Part shown: positions 26,253 to 36,898 of the stretch, piece after piece | Numbering within the stretch: the stretch's first letter is position 1 | Layout: each line of letters begins with the position of its first letter | Origin: Stentor roeselii | Lineage: Eukaryota > Ciliophora > Heterotrichea > Heterotrichida > Stentoridae | DNA: 64,000 bases | Assembly: GCA_006503475.1 (NCBI GenBank) | Contig: RSEH01000167.1 | Location: 44,282 to 108,281, forward strand | Direction of reading: 5' to 3' | Program-made: the position numbers and the translations under genes | Notes under the pieces: model-generated | Databases searched by the model: none | What the model saw: the letters and a program-made list of their open reading frames with translations, nothing else | What the model was told of the DNA's origin: nothing

Positions 26253-27887
26253 ATGGATCATTCAAAATTCGAATTACATCACACCATCATGAACGCAATC
26301 AAGGACTACCTAAGCAAAAACAACTACGTCGACACCTTACGTACCTTAGAAGTAATTCCCACTCAGAAAGAATCAAAGCTTCTAACAACCTTAAACAACT
26401 CAAACCTATTAAAATTCTTCGAACAAGGAGAAAAAGACCTATTTTTTTCCGCATGGAGACCAATGATCCTCGAGTCGCCATCTTCACTAAAAGTCGAGGT
26501 CCTTCTTCAAATCTACTTCTACACATTTCACATCTCATCAGACCATCGACAACTCCATTCAGAAGACCTAAAAAAATTCTTCCAGGCCAACAACGAGTTC
26601 ATCAGTAGTCAAGAAGATCTTTTCCCTTACTTTGCCCTGCCATTCATTTCAAATCCATCATCCCACTCGAATTTTCAGCATCTTTTCACAGCAGACTGGC
26701 AATTTGAAGTGCAATCACAGGCTTTATCCTTAGTACAGCCTCGTTCGTCAAGTCCTTCCATCTTGGAAAACGTTTTCAAGCCTTCACTTCCGCTGCAGTC
26801 GCCGAAGTCAGGAAGGATTTTGACGAAAGTAGGAAGTTCTCCGAAGATTGGGTCTTTTTTTCCAGAAATGTCGTTTAACCCGATTGGGGAAAGTGGAGAT
26901 TTCATGCATTTTAATTATACTTTGATTTGTACGGATCTTTGCACTTTGGTTTCAGAGACTTCTCTTTGTGCATTGCTTCAGGCGTTGAGGTGGAAACTTA
27001 GTCAAAGTAGTCAGGAAGAGGCTTCAAGGTATTTGGAAGCTTTTATTAAGAATAACTTGCTGTGTACTACCAAACCTCATGATGTTTTGATTGATCGACT
27101 TTTGGCTTCTTCGAAAAGGGTGCAGGAGTTTACGGTTAAGTTGATGAATGTTATGTCGTTTAGCAAACCGGGAAGGGAGTACTTGTTGACCAAGGAAAAT
27201 ATTGTTGCCTCTTTATTCCGAATCCTAATCTCAGAAAAATCCAAATCATCTCTTCGAACCTACACCCTAAGTCTAATGCAAAAACTATCTCTTTCAAAAT
27301 CAGCACAGTTACAAATGATCAGCCAAAACATGGTAAAATGGATAATAAAAGTAATGCGTAAAGAAATTTCCGCAGTCGACGAAGAAATGATAGAATTTTG
27401 TTCAGGAATTTTAATGAATCTCTCAGTTCGAAGTTCAGCAAAGTTAAAATTCGAAGAAGTAAAAAACGAGGTGATTCCAACAATAATAAAATACTTAAAC
27501 TACAAAAACGATCTCGTCGTAAAATACACCTTTTGCCTGTTATACACCCTGATGGGCTACAAAACTTTCAGAGAAATCGCCAAAAAATCAGGAATCGAGA
27601 AAGTCTTAAAAGGACTAAGAAAAACTTACGGCAACAATGAAATCAAAGCAATTTTAGACCAGGTCCAAAGTGAAAACGATGCCGATTCCAGTCTAGTCAG
27701 CGACATCGAAGCCGAAGACATAATCGTGACAGACGACGACTTAGACGACATAATAACAGACCCACGAGTGATGAAAGGAAACGAATTGCTTCGTAGTCGT
27801 TATTCCCACAAAATCCAGCAGCCTGAAAAGCTTGCAGAAGAAGTTTTCAGTTCTCGAGACAAGATCCCAAGAACCCCTTATAATTAA
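26253..27887 (+). CDS. ARMC9: ARMC9 (LisH and armadillo-type ciliary protein)
   Basis: 544 aa. In animals ARMC9 acts at the basal body and cilium and is mutated in Joubert syndrome. Seen here: an N-terminal LisH helix pair (IKDYLSKNNYVDTLRTLE), EKDLFFSAWRPMI, the very specific FPYFALPFISNPSSHSNFQ and LLQALRWKLSQSSQEE, then armadillo-like helices (SGILMNLSVRSSAKLKF) and an acidic tail (DIEAEDIIVTDDDLDDI). These blocks occur in the same order in vertebrate ARMC9; the coiled-coil segment in the middle of the animal protein is reduced. Start ATG follows a TATATAA-like leader. Confidence 0.92.
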   Translation: MDHSKFELHHTIMNAIKDYLSKNNYVDTLRTLEVIPTQKESKLLTTLNNSNLLKFFEQGEKDLFFSAWRPMILESPSSLKVEVLLQIYFYTFHISSDHRQLHSEDLKKFFQANNEFISSQEDLFPYFALPFISNPSSHSNFQHLFTADWQFEVQSQALSLVQPRSSSPSILENVFKPSLPLQSPKSGRILTKVGSSPKIGSFFPEMSFNPIGESGDFMHFNYTLICTDLCTLVSETSLCALLQALRWKLSQSSQEEASRYLEAFIKNNLLCTTKPHDVLIDRLLASSKRVQEFTVKLMNVMSFSKPGREYLLTKENIVASLFRILISEKSKSSLRTYTLSLMQKLSLSKSAQLQMISQNMVKWIIKVMRKEISAVDEEMIEFCSGILMNLSVRSSAKLKFEEVKNEVIPTIIKYLNYKNDLVVKYTFCLLYTLMGYKTFREIAKKSGIEKVLKGLRKTYGNNEIKAILDQVQSENDADSSLVSDIEAEDIIVTDDDLDDIITDPRVMKGNELLRSRYSHKIQQPEKLAEEVFSSRDKIPRTPYN

Positions 27888-27998
27888 ATATGGAGCAGTC
27901 CACAGGTTAGTCCTTCGACCATGGTCAACAGGACAGAAAACACTGCGAAATTTTGAGAAGACTTCTAAGGTCGACTCGAATATTCAATAGTCTTAAAT

Positions 27999-28658
27999 AT
28001 GAGTCAGATCTTCTTCGTCTTGAGACATGGAGAACGTGCGGATTATGCCCAGACACAAAGAGTCACAAGGGTTGAAGGAGACCCGCCTCTCACTGAAGTC
28101 GGACTTCAACAAGCTGTTGTCGCCGCTGGTCATGTCAAGAGCTGGATGAAGGAAAATGGAAAAGTTGCTGTTTTTTCATCGCCTTTTACAAGGTGTATTG
28201 AAACTGCTGCTCCTTTAGCTAAATTACTTGATGTGCCGATTATTGTTGAGGAAGGGTTCAGTGAAATGATGTCGCCGAAGTATTTTCAGGATGGAATTCT
28301 TGATAGAGTACTTTCGAAAAGTCAAACTCATGTACTTGAAGATGAACTTGATGTTAAAATTGTGCAGGGACTGCATGTGTTGAGACCGACTTTCCCTGAA
28401 ACTTGGGCGAATAGCTCCACTCGGGCTAGAAATGTTTGGAATGAGTTTAAATTGAGGTACAAGGAGTTTAAGTATGTTGTGATTGTCACGCATTTGTTCT
28501 TTGTTGATACTTTTTTTGAGATTTGGACTAATATCGTCAATTATCAGGATGATGGATTTTGTAAGTTGGGAGTTTGTGAGATGTTTGAAGATAGGAATAT
28601 TAGCTTGATGACTCCTTCGTCTTGCTATTTGGTTGATGAGAAGAAGGAGGATAGATAA
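27999..28658 (+). CDS. Histidine phosphatase (phosphoglycerate-mutase fold, UBASH3-like)
   Basis: 219 aa. Branch-1 histidine phosphatase: FVLRHGERADYA with the phospho-accepting His, FSSPFTRCIETAAPLAKLL with the second Arg, a conserved Glu in EEGFSEMM, and VIVTHLFFVDTFF with the second His. The RHGER-x-D start is typical of UBASH3/TULA-type and related phosphatases rather than glycolytic mutases. No targeting signal. Substrate unknown. Lies 111 bp downstream of ARMC9, same strand. Confidence 0.88.
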   Translation: MSQIFFVLRHGERADYAQTQRVTRVEGDPPLTEVGLQQAVVAAGHVKSWMKENGKVAVFSSPFTRCIETAAPLAKLLDVPIIVEEGFSEMMSPKYFQDGILDRVLSKSQTHVLEDELDVKIVQGLHVLRPTFPETWANSSTRARNVWNEFKLRYKEFKYVVIVTHLFFVDTFFEIWTNIVNYQDDGFCKLGVCEMFEDRNISLMTPSSCYLVDEKKEDR

Positions 28659-30097
28659 TTTAGAGTTTGATTGAAGAATTTTGTATTAGGGTTTGTTATT
28701 GTTGTAGGATAATTTTTGCATTTTTTGTTGAATTTCTTTGATCTCTAAAGTAGTGGTTTTTGATTGGTTGGATGTGAAAAGTTAGAAAATTCTTTATTTA
28801 TAGTTACTTGAAAATCTTATAGGCTCATTAAAATGATTATCTTGAACAAGCATGTTGTAAAAATTTTAATTATTTTTAAGGAAAAAGCGACTTCCATTAG
28901 GTTTAGTGAAATTCACATTTCTTAAAAATTTCAAATTTATCAGTATAAAATAGGTGAAATTAGTGCTGATAACTCCGATCAGTATAATCACTTATTTAAT
29001 TTAACTGCCAAAGATATCAATTATTCGATAGGTAATTAGAATTAGGCCTTAGCAAGATATAAACTATTAGTAGTAACTCAAACTTCTTAAAAAACTTTAC
29101 TAAACTGATGTGAGATTTTCAGATCTTCAAATATTATGAACTTTCCTTCATTAAAGATATTGCGAACAATTAGTAAATTCGATTTTTTAGATAAATGATG
29201 AAAACTGAATAGTCAATATCTAAAATCTTTATTTTAAAGTCATTATTCTGAGTTGAATAATAAATTATCGATGGAATAACCCAGAAATTTTGATTTAGTA
29301 GAGAAGTATCAGCTTTATTCATAGTAAGAAGGATATATTTGGGTTAGTAATGATGAATGCCTAACATTTAGAAATTCTATAGCTGAATTTCAGTTCTTAA
29401 CTAGCTAAAATAAACTTCATACTTTATATCTTGAAGTTTAGATATAATCTTTAAATATGGTAATCAAATAATGCTATAAAACTTGATCAACTTGTAAGAC
29501 TACATTATCTTAAACTGGCTAAATCTAATCTATTATTAGGCTTTCTTACTCTTAAATATTGAAAAATTTGATAATATCCCTTTACAAAGTTAAAAGTCAT
29601 TTCGACTATCAAAGATTAAATCAGGCCTTCTGAAGTAATTGAGAGGGCAAAGTTATTAAGTATCAATTTTAATACTTTTCTTCTGGCTTTCCAGAAAATT
29701 CTGCTAAACTATTTACTAGGATAAGTTTGAGTTGGACTGTTGGAGAAATATTAAAAATGTGATTGCAGAAGGAATATAATAATTTTTTACACTGACCCTA
29801 GATATCTGTGCTTATGCAATCCATAACAAGGTGATGATTACTGCAAGTCTAGGGTTATTACTGTTTTAGAAAGAATTGTAAATTTTCCAGGCCTTTCTTT
29901 CAAATTTACGAAAAGCGAATAATAAAGTAGAAGTAAAGCTGAATATTTTTAAAACAAAGAAATTAAAATCGCTTATATTATTAGTAGGGTTCAACTATCA
30001 TTCTTTTAACTAGTTGAATTCAATTTTATTCCACCTTTGTTTAAAATTTATTCTCTCCACTCATTTTAATCCAAAGCCTTCAGGTATAATTATTCAA
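28659..30097. other. Long AT-rich intergenic region
   Basis: About 1.4 kb without a usable open frame. Holds the promoter of the cysteine-rich membrane protein and one candidate structured element at 29795-29855. No tRNA or mobile-element signature seen. Confidence 0.6.
29795..29855. other. Candidate structured element (8-bp inverted repeat)
   Basis: ACCCTAGA at 29795-29802 pairs perfectly with TCTAGGGT at 29848-29855. The 45-nt interior holds a small hairpin (TTATG-caatc-CATAA) and GTGATGA, which equals a snoRNA C box but sits on the wrong side for a classic C/D RNA. The block is richer in G/C than its surroundings. It may be a small noncoding RNA or chance. Confidence 0.25.
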
Positions 30098-33000
30098 ATG
30101 AAGAAAGTTCTTGCTTTAAGTCATTTGCTTAAACTATTTTTCTGCACCTCAATCATCGACTATCGCTTTAGAACCAGCACAGGTCAAGTTTTTTTTGACT
30201 ACTCTGGAAACGGGTTTCATGGGGTGAATGGCAATTCCCATTTAAACGAAGTCAATGATGTTATTTTTTCAGACCGAGGGGTGTATTTTTCTAAAGATTA
30301 CAATATGATTAACTCACCTCCAAACAGTCTAATATCAAAAAACCCAGTTTTGTATTCTCCTTTCAGTATAATCGTTTGGTTTAACATAGCTGAAACCTCA
30401 TCAAACGATGTTATTGTGCTGCGAAGACATTTCACTTCTAATCTGAACCAAAGACTAACAATTGGTAGGATTCCCAATACTATTCTAGATTTTTACTGCA
30501 CAGACACAAGAATCTGCACCCCATCAGGACATACCACCTTCTCAACATCAAAAACCATTGCAGGTATTTGGGAGATTTTAGTTTTTTCCATAAATAACAC
30601 CACCCTGAAATATTCAATAACTGGAGGTCATCAAATTATCAAAAGTTTTCCATCGACTTATTCAGAGTCAAGTTATAATTTGACTTTTCATCTTGGGAAA
30701 GTTTTAAGTTCAAGTGGAAAAAGTATGAAAATGTTTATGTATCGATTCTTGATAGTTGATTCAGAGGTTGAAATTTCGACTTTGTATTCATTTTCAGAAA
30801 GTTTTTTTGAGTGTCTTACTGTGCCGTGCTCAAGTCCTTGCCCGACATCATTCAAAGAAAACTCTAAAAATATTTGTCTTTCTTTGAATATTCCAGTAAC
30901 TCAAAGTGCTAACGGATTAAATTGTAGTTGTTCTTATGGCTGCACTAATGAAATAACTTGTTTGAGTCCTCTTTCGTGTTTATTTAATAGTACGTTTATT
31001 AATGGAAGCGAAAAGTATTGCATTTGTGGATTATCAGGAAATTCTACTCATTGCGCTGATGCTGTTTGCCACCCTGAATGCTTGACTTGTAGTTTTTATT
31101 ATAAGTGCACATCTTGCAGAGATAGTAATGCTTTACCTGGTATTTCAGTTGGATGTCTATGCAAAGATGGATATTTTAATGAAACTGCATTGGGAAAATC
31201 TGAAAGTAACTGTAAGGCTTGCTTACCTGAATGCAAAAAATGTAGGAATATAAATACTTGTTTAGAATGCTTGGATTTGAATGCTTTTCTTAATTCAAGC
31301 TCGTTATGTCAATGCAAAAATGGATTTTATACTATAAAAGATATAACAAACCAAAGACTGATATGTCAAAAATGTCTTCCGGAATGTAAAACCTGTTTTG
31401 ACTCAAGTAGCTGTAAAGAGTGTAATGATCAAAATTCTTTCTTAAATTCCAATATGTTATGTGAATGTAAAGAGGGTTTTTATGATGCTGACGATAGCTC
31501 AAACTTAGTTTGTCAGAAATGCCTTCCTGAATGTAAAGCCTGCTTAAACTCAAATAGCTGTAAAGAGTGTAATGATCAAAATGCTTTATTAAATTCCAAT
31601 CATTTATGTTATTGCAAAGACGGTTTTTATGATGCTGACGATAGCTCAAACGTAGTCTGTGAGAAGTGTCTTCCTGAATGTAAAACTTGTCTAAACTCAA
31701 GTAGCTGTACAGAATGTTCAGATAATAATTCTTTTGTTAATTCAAGTCTTTTATGTAACTGTAAAGAGGGTTATTATGATTCAGAAAAAGGCTCGAAATT
31801 AGTCTGTGAGAAGTGTCTTCCTGAATGTAAATCTTGCTTAGACTCAAGTAGCTGTATTGAATGTAATGATCAAAATTCATTATTAAATTCCAATATGTTA
31901 TGTGAATGTAAAGAGAGTTTTTATGATACAGACGAAAGCTTAAACTTAGTCTGTGAGAAGTGTCTTGCTGAATGTAAAACCTGTTTAAACTCAATTAGTT
32001 GTATTGAATGTAATGATCAAAATTCATTCTTGAATTCTAATCGTTTATGTGAATGTAAAGAAGGCTTTTATTATCCTAACGCTCACAGTGATCAATCATT
32101 AACATGCAGTGCATGCCCCATAGAATGTAAAACTTGTATAAATTCAACCCACTGCCTAACTTGCAAAGATCAAAACACAGAACTATCATCAGGGAAATGC
32201 ATATGTTCAAATGGTTTCTATCAAAAAGAAGATACTTCAGAACCAAGCTGTTTAGAGTGCAGTAAAACATGCTTAACCTGCAAAGGAGGGTCATCTTTTG
32301 ATTGCTTGTCTTGCATAGGGACCTTAATCGAAGGTATTTGCTACCAGAGTTGCCCAGTAGGTTATCGAAACATATCAGGTGCTTGTTATCAAGATTCAAC
32401 TGATAAGCTGATTGTTAAATTCGACTTCAAAAGAGTTTCTAATAATTTTATAGATTCAATAAACAACTTTTCAGGGTTAATAAAACCTTTGAATTATTCA
32501 GAAACTCTTGGAATATTTCCTAGTTACAGACAAGGAGTTTATTTTGAAGGGAATAGTTTTATTGAAGTTGCCTTTGAAAATGTGACTCTTCTCAGTAATC
32601 GATTCGCTTTTGTGGTTTGGATTTTGACGAAGGAAGATTCTGGTCTAATCTTCATTAAAAAGGAAAACTGGGTAAATCAAACTTCGGAAAATTGGGATTA
32701 TTTAAAGCTTTTTTTGAATGATTTTGCTGTTCAAAGTGAATTTAGTTATAATGGAAATATTTCTGTGGTTAATTCAAGGCTATTGGTGAAAAAAGATGAG
32801 TGGAATCAGGTGGTTTTATTTGTTAACTCTTCAAATATCTTGACAATCAGCTTGAATATCAATAATGATGAAAGTCACTTTAGTTTCGAGTCTGTTGTTT
32901 TTAAAGACTCTTCAAATTCCTTGATTTTTATAGGAGGATACTCAGAAGATCCATCAGCATATAAAGGTTTCATGCATTCTTTTGAAATATACTCTAAACT

Positions 33001-34993
33001 TGTGACCTCATTTTCAGATTTTTTTACTTCAACCAACTGTTTGGACTGCGAAAATTGTAAAAAATCGATTTTTTGTCTTCCGACATGTTCTATTCATGAA
33101 TTTTTCAATGATTCTGAGATTTCTTGTAAAAGTTGTCAGTCCTCTTGTTCAAAAGGATGTAAAAATGAAACTTCTTGCTCCTTATGCAGTGATGATCATT
33201 GCAATTCATGTGAATCATTTGAAGATATGTCTTGTTTAGTCTGTGATGTAGGTTTTCAAGTGATTAACAAGACTTGCAAGAAGTGTGAAACTAGAGAATA
33301 TTACAATTTTCATTTAAAAACTTGCGAAAGTTGCCCAAATCTTTGTCTTTCATGTCAAAGTTACTTTTTTTGCAATGAATGTTACGAAAATGCTGTCATA
33401 AGCCAGGGTGTGTGTGAATGCAAGAAAGGCTTCAGATATGAAGGAATCTGTTTGAGGATCATTTTTGAAGCTCAGTCTTGGCTCAGCTGGGATAATGTGT
33501 TAAGGATTAAATTTAGTGAGTCTCTTGAACATGATTTGGTGGATTCAGAGTTGTTGGTTTTGGTTGATGGAAGGAAAAGTCAGATTTCAATTAAAAGGTT
33601 TGATGAGCTTTCTTATGATATCAGACTTAAAGATTATGATTTCAGTGAAAAATCAATTTTGAATGTGACTTTTACAAAAAATATTACTTCGAAGAATAAT
33701 TCACTACTTAATAGAAGCTCTTTTATTAATGAACTTCATATGACTGATGAAATTTTAGAACAAAAAGAACTGGCGAAGATGATAAAAAGTAATAAAAGAT
33801 TTGCCTCTTCAGGAACTACTGCTTTGTTTTCAATAGGTTTGTTGATTTCAGTGTTAAATTTTGATCCTTCACTCTTGTTCGACTTTTTAAACACAGCTGA
33901 AATGTTTTACGCTCTTTGTTTATGTAACATCGACATCAGCCCAATTCTTTCAGAATTCTTATTTAGCATAAGAATACAGAAAAGCATTCCAAACATAATC
34001 AAAATGATTTCGAAACATTATAACTATTCAGTTCCTATAAATTCTTCTAAAATATCTAAAAAATTCAAAAAGTTTGGATACTCTTCTCACATCTTTCTAA
34101 TAAATGCAGGTGTTCAATTAACAACAATTTTTGTATTAATATTAATGACATTTATACTCTACCTGTTAAAAAGATTGAAACCTCTTAAAAAAATTTGTGA
34201 ATTGATTTTAAATGTTTTAATATTTGGTGCATTCATCAATATCTGGCTTCAAACTTTCTTTGAAGTACTTATCGCATCCACCTTGAGTTTTTGGTTCTTT
34301 GATAAAAAAGATGGTTTTCAAATCTTTGATATAGTAGCAAGTGTTTTATTTTTGGTAATTTTTATAAAGAATCTTGAATTTTATTTTGTTTTTCTTCTCT
34401 TTTCTGCAATAAAAACAAGAAGTAAAACCCAGGATCCAGAAAAAATTCTTGAAATGAATCAAAAGTTAGGAGTTTTGTTCAGTGAGTTTAAAGATGAAGG
34501 AGTTTTTTCATGGTTTTATTATGTTTTTTTTATTGTTAGAAGAATTCTCATTGTTTTATGCTTGAACTTTGTGAATGATGGAGCACTTCAGCTTTGTTTT
34601 ATTGTAGGGGTATCGATTTGGGTAATAAAAAAACAGGTTCCTTTGTATATTTTGTATTCAAAGTGTTTTAAGAGCAAAATTCGGCTTGTTTATCATTTTA
34701 TTAATGAAAGTATTTTAGCGATTTTTTATATCACTATGATTATTTCAGTGATTTTTCAGAAGACAAATTCAAAAATGGTTTTGAATTCAGGAATTTACTT
34801 GGTCACTGCTTCTTGGGGCTTTAACGCATTTTTTAATTTGATTTTAAGTTGTATCAAATATTATCAAAAGGTAAGAAAATGTTTGGGTAAATCAACAGCG
34901 GAAAATTTAGATTTTCATGTTACTAAAGTTGTTCCAATCACTACTGAAAATATATTAATAAGTTGTGTTGATCAGAATTTCAAGAAGAACTAA
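30098..34993 (+). CDS. Cysteine-rich repeat membrane protein with LamG-like domains
   Basis: 1631 aa from ATG 30098, chosen because it gives a signal peptide (MKKVLALSHLLKLFFCTS); an in-frame TTG upstream does not. Order: LamG/ConA-like lectin domain (YRFRTSTGQVFFDYSGNGFHG), about eight growth-factor-receptor-type Cys repeats of about 48 residues (C-L-P-E-C-K-x-C ... C-x-E-C ... C-E-C-K-E-G-F-Y), a second LamG-like domain (FAFVVWILTKEDSGLIF), a further Cys-rich part, a beta domain, then several hydrophobic helices over the last 350 residues (multi-pass). Large GFR-Cys/multi-TM surface proteins are an expanded ciliate family of unknown role. More AT-rich than its neighbours and flanked by 1.4 and 1.9 kb of noncoding DNA. 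Confidence 0.85.
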   Translation: MKKVLALSHLLKLFFCTSIIDYRFRTSTGQVFFDYSGNGFHGVNGNSHLNEVNDVIFSDRGVYFSKDYNMINSPPNSLISKNPVLYSPFSIIVWFNIAETSSNDVIVLRRHFTSNLNQRLTIGRIPNTILDFYCTDTRICTPSGHTTFSTSKTIAGIWEILVFSINNTTLKYSITGGHQIIKSFPSTYSESSYNLTFHLGKVLSSSGKSMKMFMYRFLIVDSEVEISTLYSFSESFFECLTVPCSSPCPTSFKENSKNICLSLNIPVTQSANGLNCSCSYGCTNEITCLSPLSCLFNSTFINGSEKYCICGLSGNSTHCADAVCHPECLTCSFYYKCTSCRDSNALPGISVGCLCKDGYFNETALGKSESNCKACLPECKKCRNINTCLECLDLNAFLNSSSLCQCKNGFYTIKDITNQRLICQKCLPECKTCFDSSSCKECNDQNSFLNSNMLCECKEGFYDADDSSNLVCQKCLPECKACLNSNSCKECNDQNALLNSNHLCYCKDGFYDADDSSNVVCEKCLPECKTCLNSSSCTECSDNNSFVNSSLLCNCKEGYYDSEKGSKLVCEKCLPECKSCLDSSSCIECNDQNSLLNSNMLCECKESFYDTDESLNLVCEKCLAECKTCLNSISCIECNDQNSFLNSNRLCECKEGFYYPNAHSDQSLTCSACPIECKTCINSTHCLTCKDQNTELSSGKCICSNGFYQKEDTSEPSCLECSKTCLTCKGGSSFDCLSCIGTLIEGICYQSCPVGYRNISGACYQDSTDKLIVKFDFKRVSNNFIDSINNFSGLIKPLNYSETLGIFPSYRQGVYFEGNSFIEVAFENVTLLSNRFAFVVWILTKEDSGLIFIKKENWVNQTSENWDYLKLFLNDFAVQSEFSYNGNISVVNSRLLVKKDEWNQVVLFVNSSNILTISLNINNDESHFSFESVVFKDSSNSLIFIGGYSEDPSAYKGFMHSFEIYSKLVTSFSDFFTSTNCLDCENCKKSIFCLPTCSIHEFFNDSEISCKSCQSSCSKGCKNETSCSLCSDDHCNSCESFEDMSCLVCDVGFQVINKTCKKCETREYYNFHLKTCESCPNLCLSCQSYFFCNECYENAVISQGVCECKKGFRYEGICLRIIFEAQSWLSWDNVLRIKFSESLEHDLVDSELLVLVDGRKSQISIKRFDELSYDIRLKDYDFSEKSILNVTFTKNITSKNNSLLNRSSFINELHMTDEILEQKELAKMIKSNKRFASSGTTALFSIGLLISVLNFDPSLLFDFLNTAEMFYALCLCNIDISPILSEFLFSIRIQKSIPNIIKMISKHYNYSVPINSSKISKKFKKFGYSSHIFLINAGVQLTTIFVLILMTFILYLLKRLKPLKKICELILNVLIFGAFINIWLQTFFEVLIASTLSFWFFDKKDGFQIFDIVASVLFLVIFIKNLEFYFVFLLFSAIKTRSKTQDPEKILEMNQKLGVLFSEFKDEGVFSWFYYVFFIVRRILIVLCLNFVNDGALQLCFIVGVSIWVIKKQVPLYILYSKCFKSKIRLVYHFINESILAIFYITMIISVIFQKTNSKMVLNSGIYLVTASWGFNAFFNLILSCIKYYQKVRKCLGKSTAENLDFHVTKVVPITTENILISCVDQNFKKN
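31219..32160 (+). repeat. ~144-147-bp tandem coding repeat (Cys-rich units)
   Basis: Units begin near 31219, 31366, 31512, 31659, 31803, 31950 and 32103. Neighbouring units share long near-identical DNA stretches, for example around the CLPECK and CNDQNS segments, including synonymous sites, which points to recent duplication or gene conversion. Confidence 0.85.
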
Positions 34994-36898
34994 ATTTTAA
35001 TATTAGGATCTTAGATTTGTAGATAAGTTATTAAATGAAAAATTTAGAAACAGATTTGCTTTAATCTGATAAGTTTTGAATGAATGATTAATTTCGTGAA
35101 ACGTATTCTCAAAACTCTTAAATTTAACCCAAAAAAGGCATAAGAAACAATTAGAAGTTCGAGAAATTTTTGTGCAGACCTGCTAATCTAGTATCAGCAA
35201 AGGTTACCGAACACAACATACTTTAAAAATGACTGATTCATAAAAAATTTGGCCTTTCTATGCTGATATATAAAATCCTTGGAAACAGTTAAACTTATGA
35301 TTTTTAGATCTTTGCCAAGGTAAGAATGATAAAATTTCACAGTTCAACTAAAGGTCTAATACAAGTCAAGTAATTTTCAATAAAATAAACATTTCTAAAA
35401 AATCTTAAAGAATTCAACCTTACCGTAAAGTATTCTTAGATAGGCTCAGGAAGTTATTTAAAGTATTGAACTATAGACAAACTGGGTGGTAGAGATCAAA
35501 TATTCTATAGTTCATGGTAAATATTACTTTTGTTGATCATCACTTACCCACAATCAGATCACTACTTTAATTTTTGAATTGATATATGTTTATTATAGAT
35601 CACTTATTCAAAATGTTTCAAAAATAAGGTTCATTTTGTTTTTAAATAAAAATGAATCAATATTTGTAATATTTATTCGATTCTTAAATATTTTTCATGG
35701 AAGTAGTACAAAAAACTTCTGATTTTTATAAACTAAATTTTTATATTGAATTAATTTACACTTTTTATTGTTACATAATAAATTTTTGTATGAATTAATT
35801 AAAACATCGTGGGTATAAGTGCAGGATTTTTGAATTCTTATAAAAACTAAGAATTTCTGCATAAAAGTCTAACATATGATTGGAAAAAAATGAAGAATTC
35901 CATTAAAAACAATGTAAAAAGTAGCCAAATTAATTACAGTATTTTCACAACTAAGCAAAGCACTTGGCTAGTGTAAATTTAAATAAAATTAAGAAAATCC
36001 TACTTAAATTATCATAATTAATAACTATTTTTGATTATAATTAATTACTTAACATTTATATCTTAATGCTGGATATTTATGAAATTTGTAGGCTGATGAA
36101 TTAGTATTTCCAATAAGTATCTTGAATTAATCAATGAAATATATTGTAATCAGTTTAAAATAGCTTCTGAATTTATTTATAATAATCTTGATTACCAGAT
36201 TAAATGATCCGAACATTTTCATAACTATGATTATAATACATGAGAAATATTTTAAATAAATTGTAACAACATTATTACTCTCTTGAGTTTAAATATATTC
36301 TTGAAAAGATTTATTTTTATCAAACATGGTTCAAATTTGAGTGAATATGAAAAACTTGAATATTTTTCAAACAAGTTTCTAATTTGAGGGAATTTTGAAA
36401 AATTTGATCAATTTTAAACATATCAAATAATTAGACAAACATTATCATATCTATAAACCATTTTAATTTATCCTATTTTTTCCATATAAATTTATTCTGA
36501 TTTTCAAAAATTCAAAAGAAATTCATATCCTCCATTCCCAAAACTTCAAATCTAAGTAGATCCTTGTAAAACAGCGACTTTAAACTAAAAAACCATAAAA
36601 ACCGTCTATTTTAATCTAATTTTTTTTTCTTTAAAAATATATCCAACATCAGTAATGATTCAACATAAAACCAAGTCAATAAAATGATAAAGAAATTTTC
36701 CATTCAAAAGTTTTACATTCCTCTAAAAATCACTTCCTTCCTAAAATTTTCAACAAAACATTCCAAAAGTATCGTAAAATATTAAATTTTATTGTGCAAA
36801 TAATGCCAAATCACAGGACAACTAAACGAATTCTACATGATTACTGATAATTTTCAACAGTAAGCTAGAGTTACCATAAATATTCATTTCTCAAATAA
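34994..36898. other. Long AT-rich intergenic region
   Basis: About 1.9 kb, the longest gap in the window. No open frame of note, no tRNA B box. One weak 50-bp tandem duplication near 36325-36420 (AATTTGAGNGAATNTTGAAAA-like). Otherwise nothing identified. Confidence 0.6.

Noticed and set aside
30014-30097. Start of the Cys-rich gene at TTG 30014
   Set aside because: No ATG, and ATG 30098 gives a clear signal peptide.
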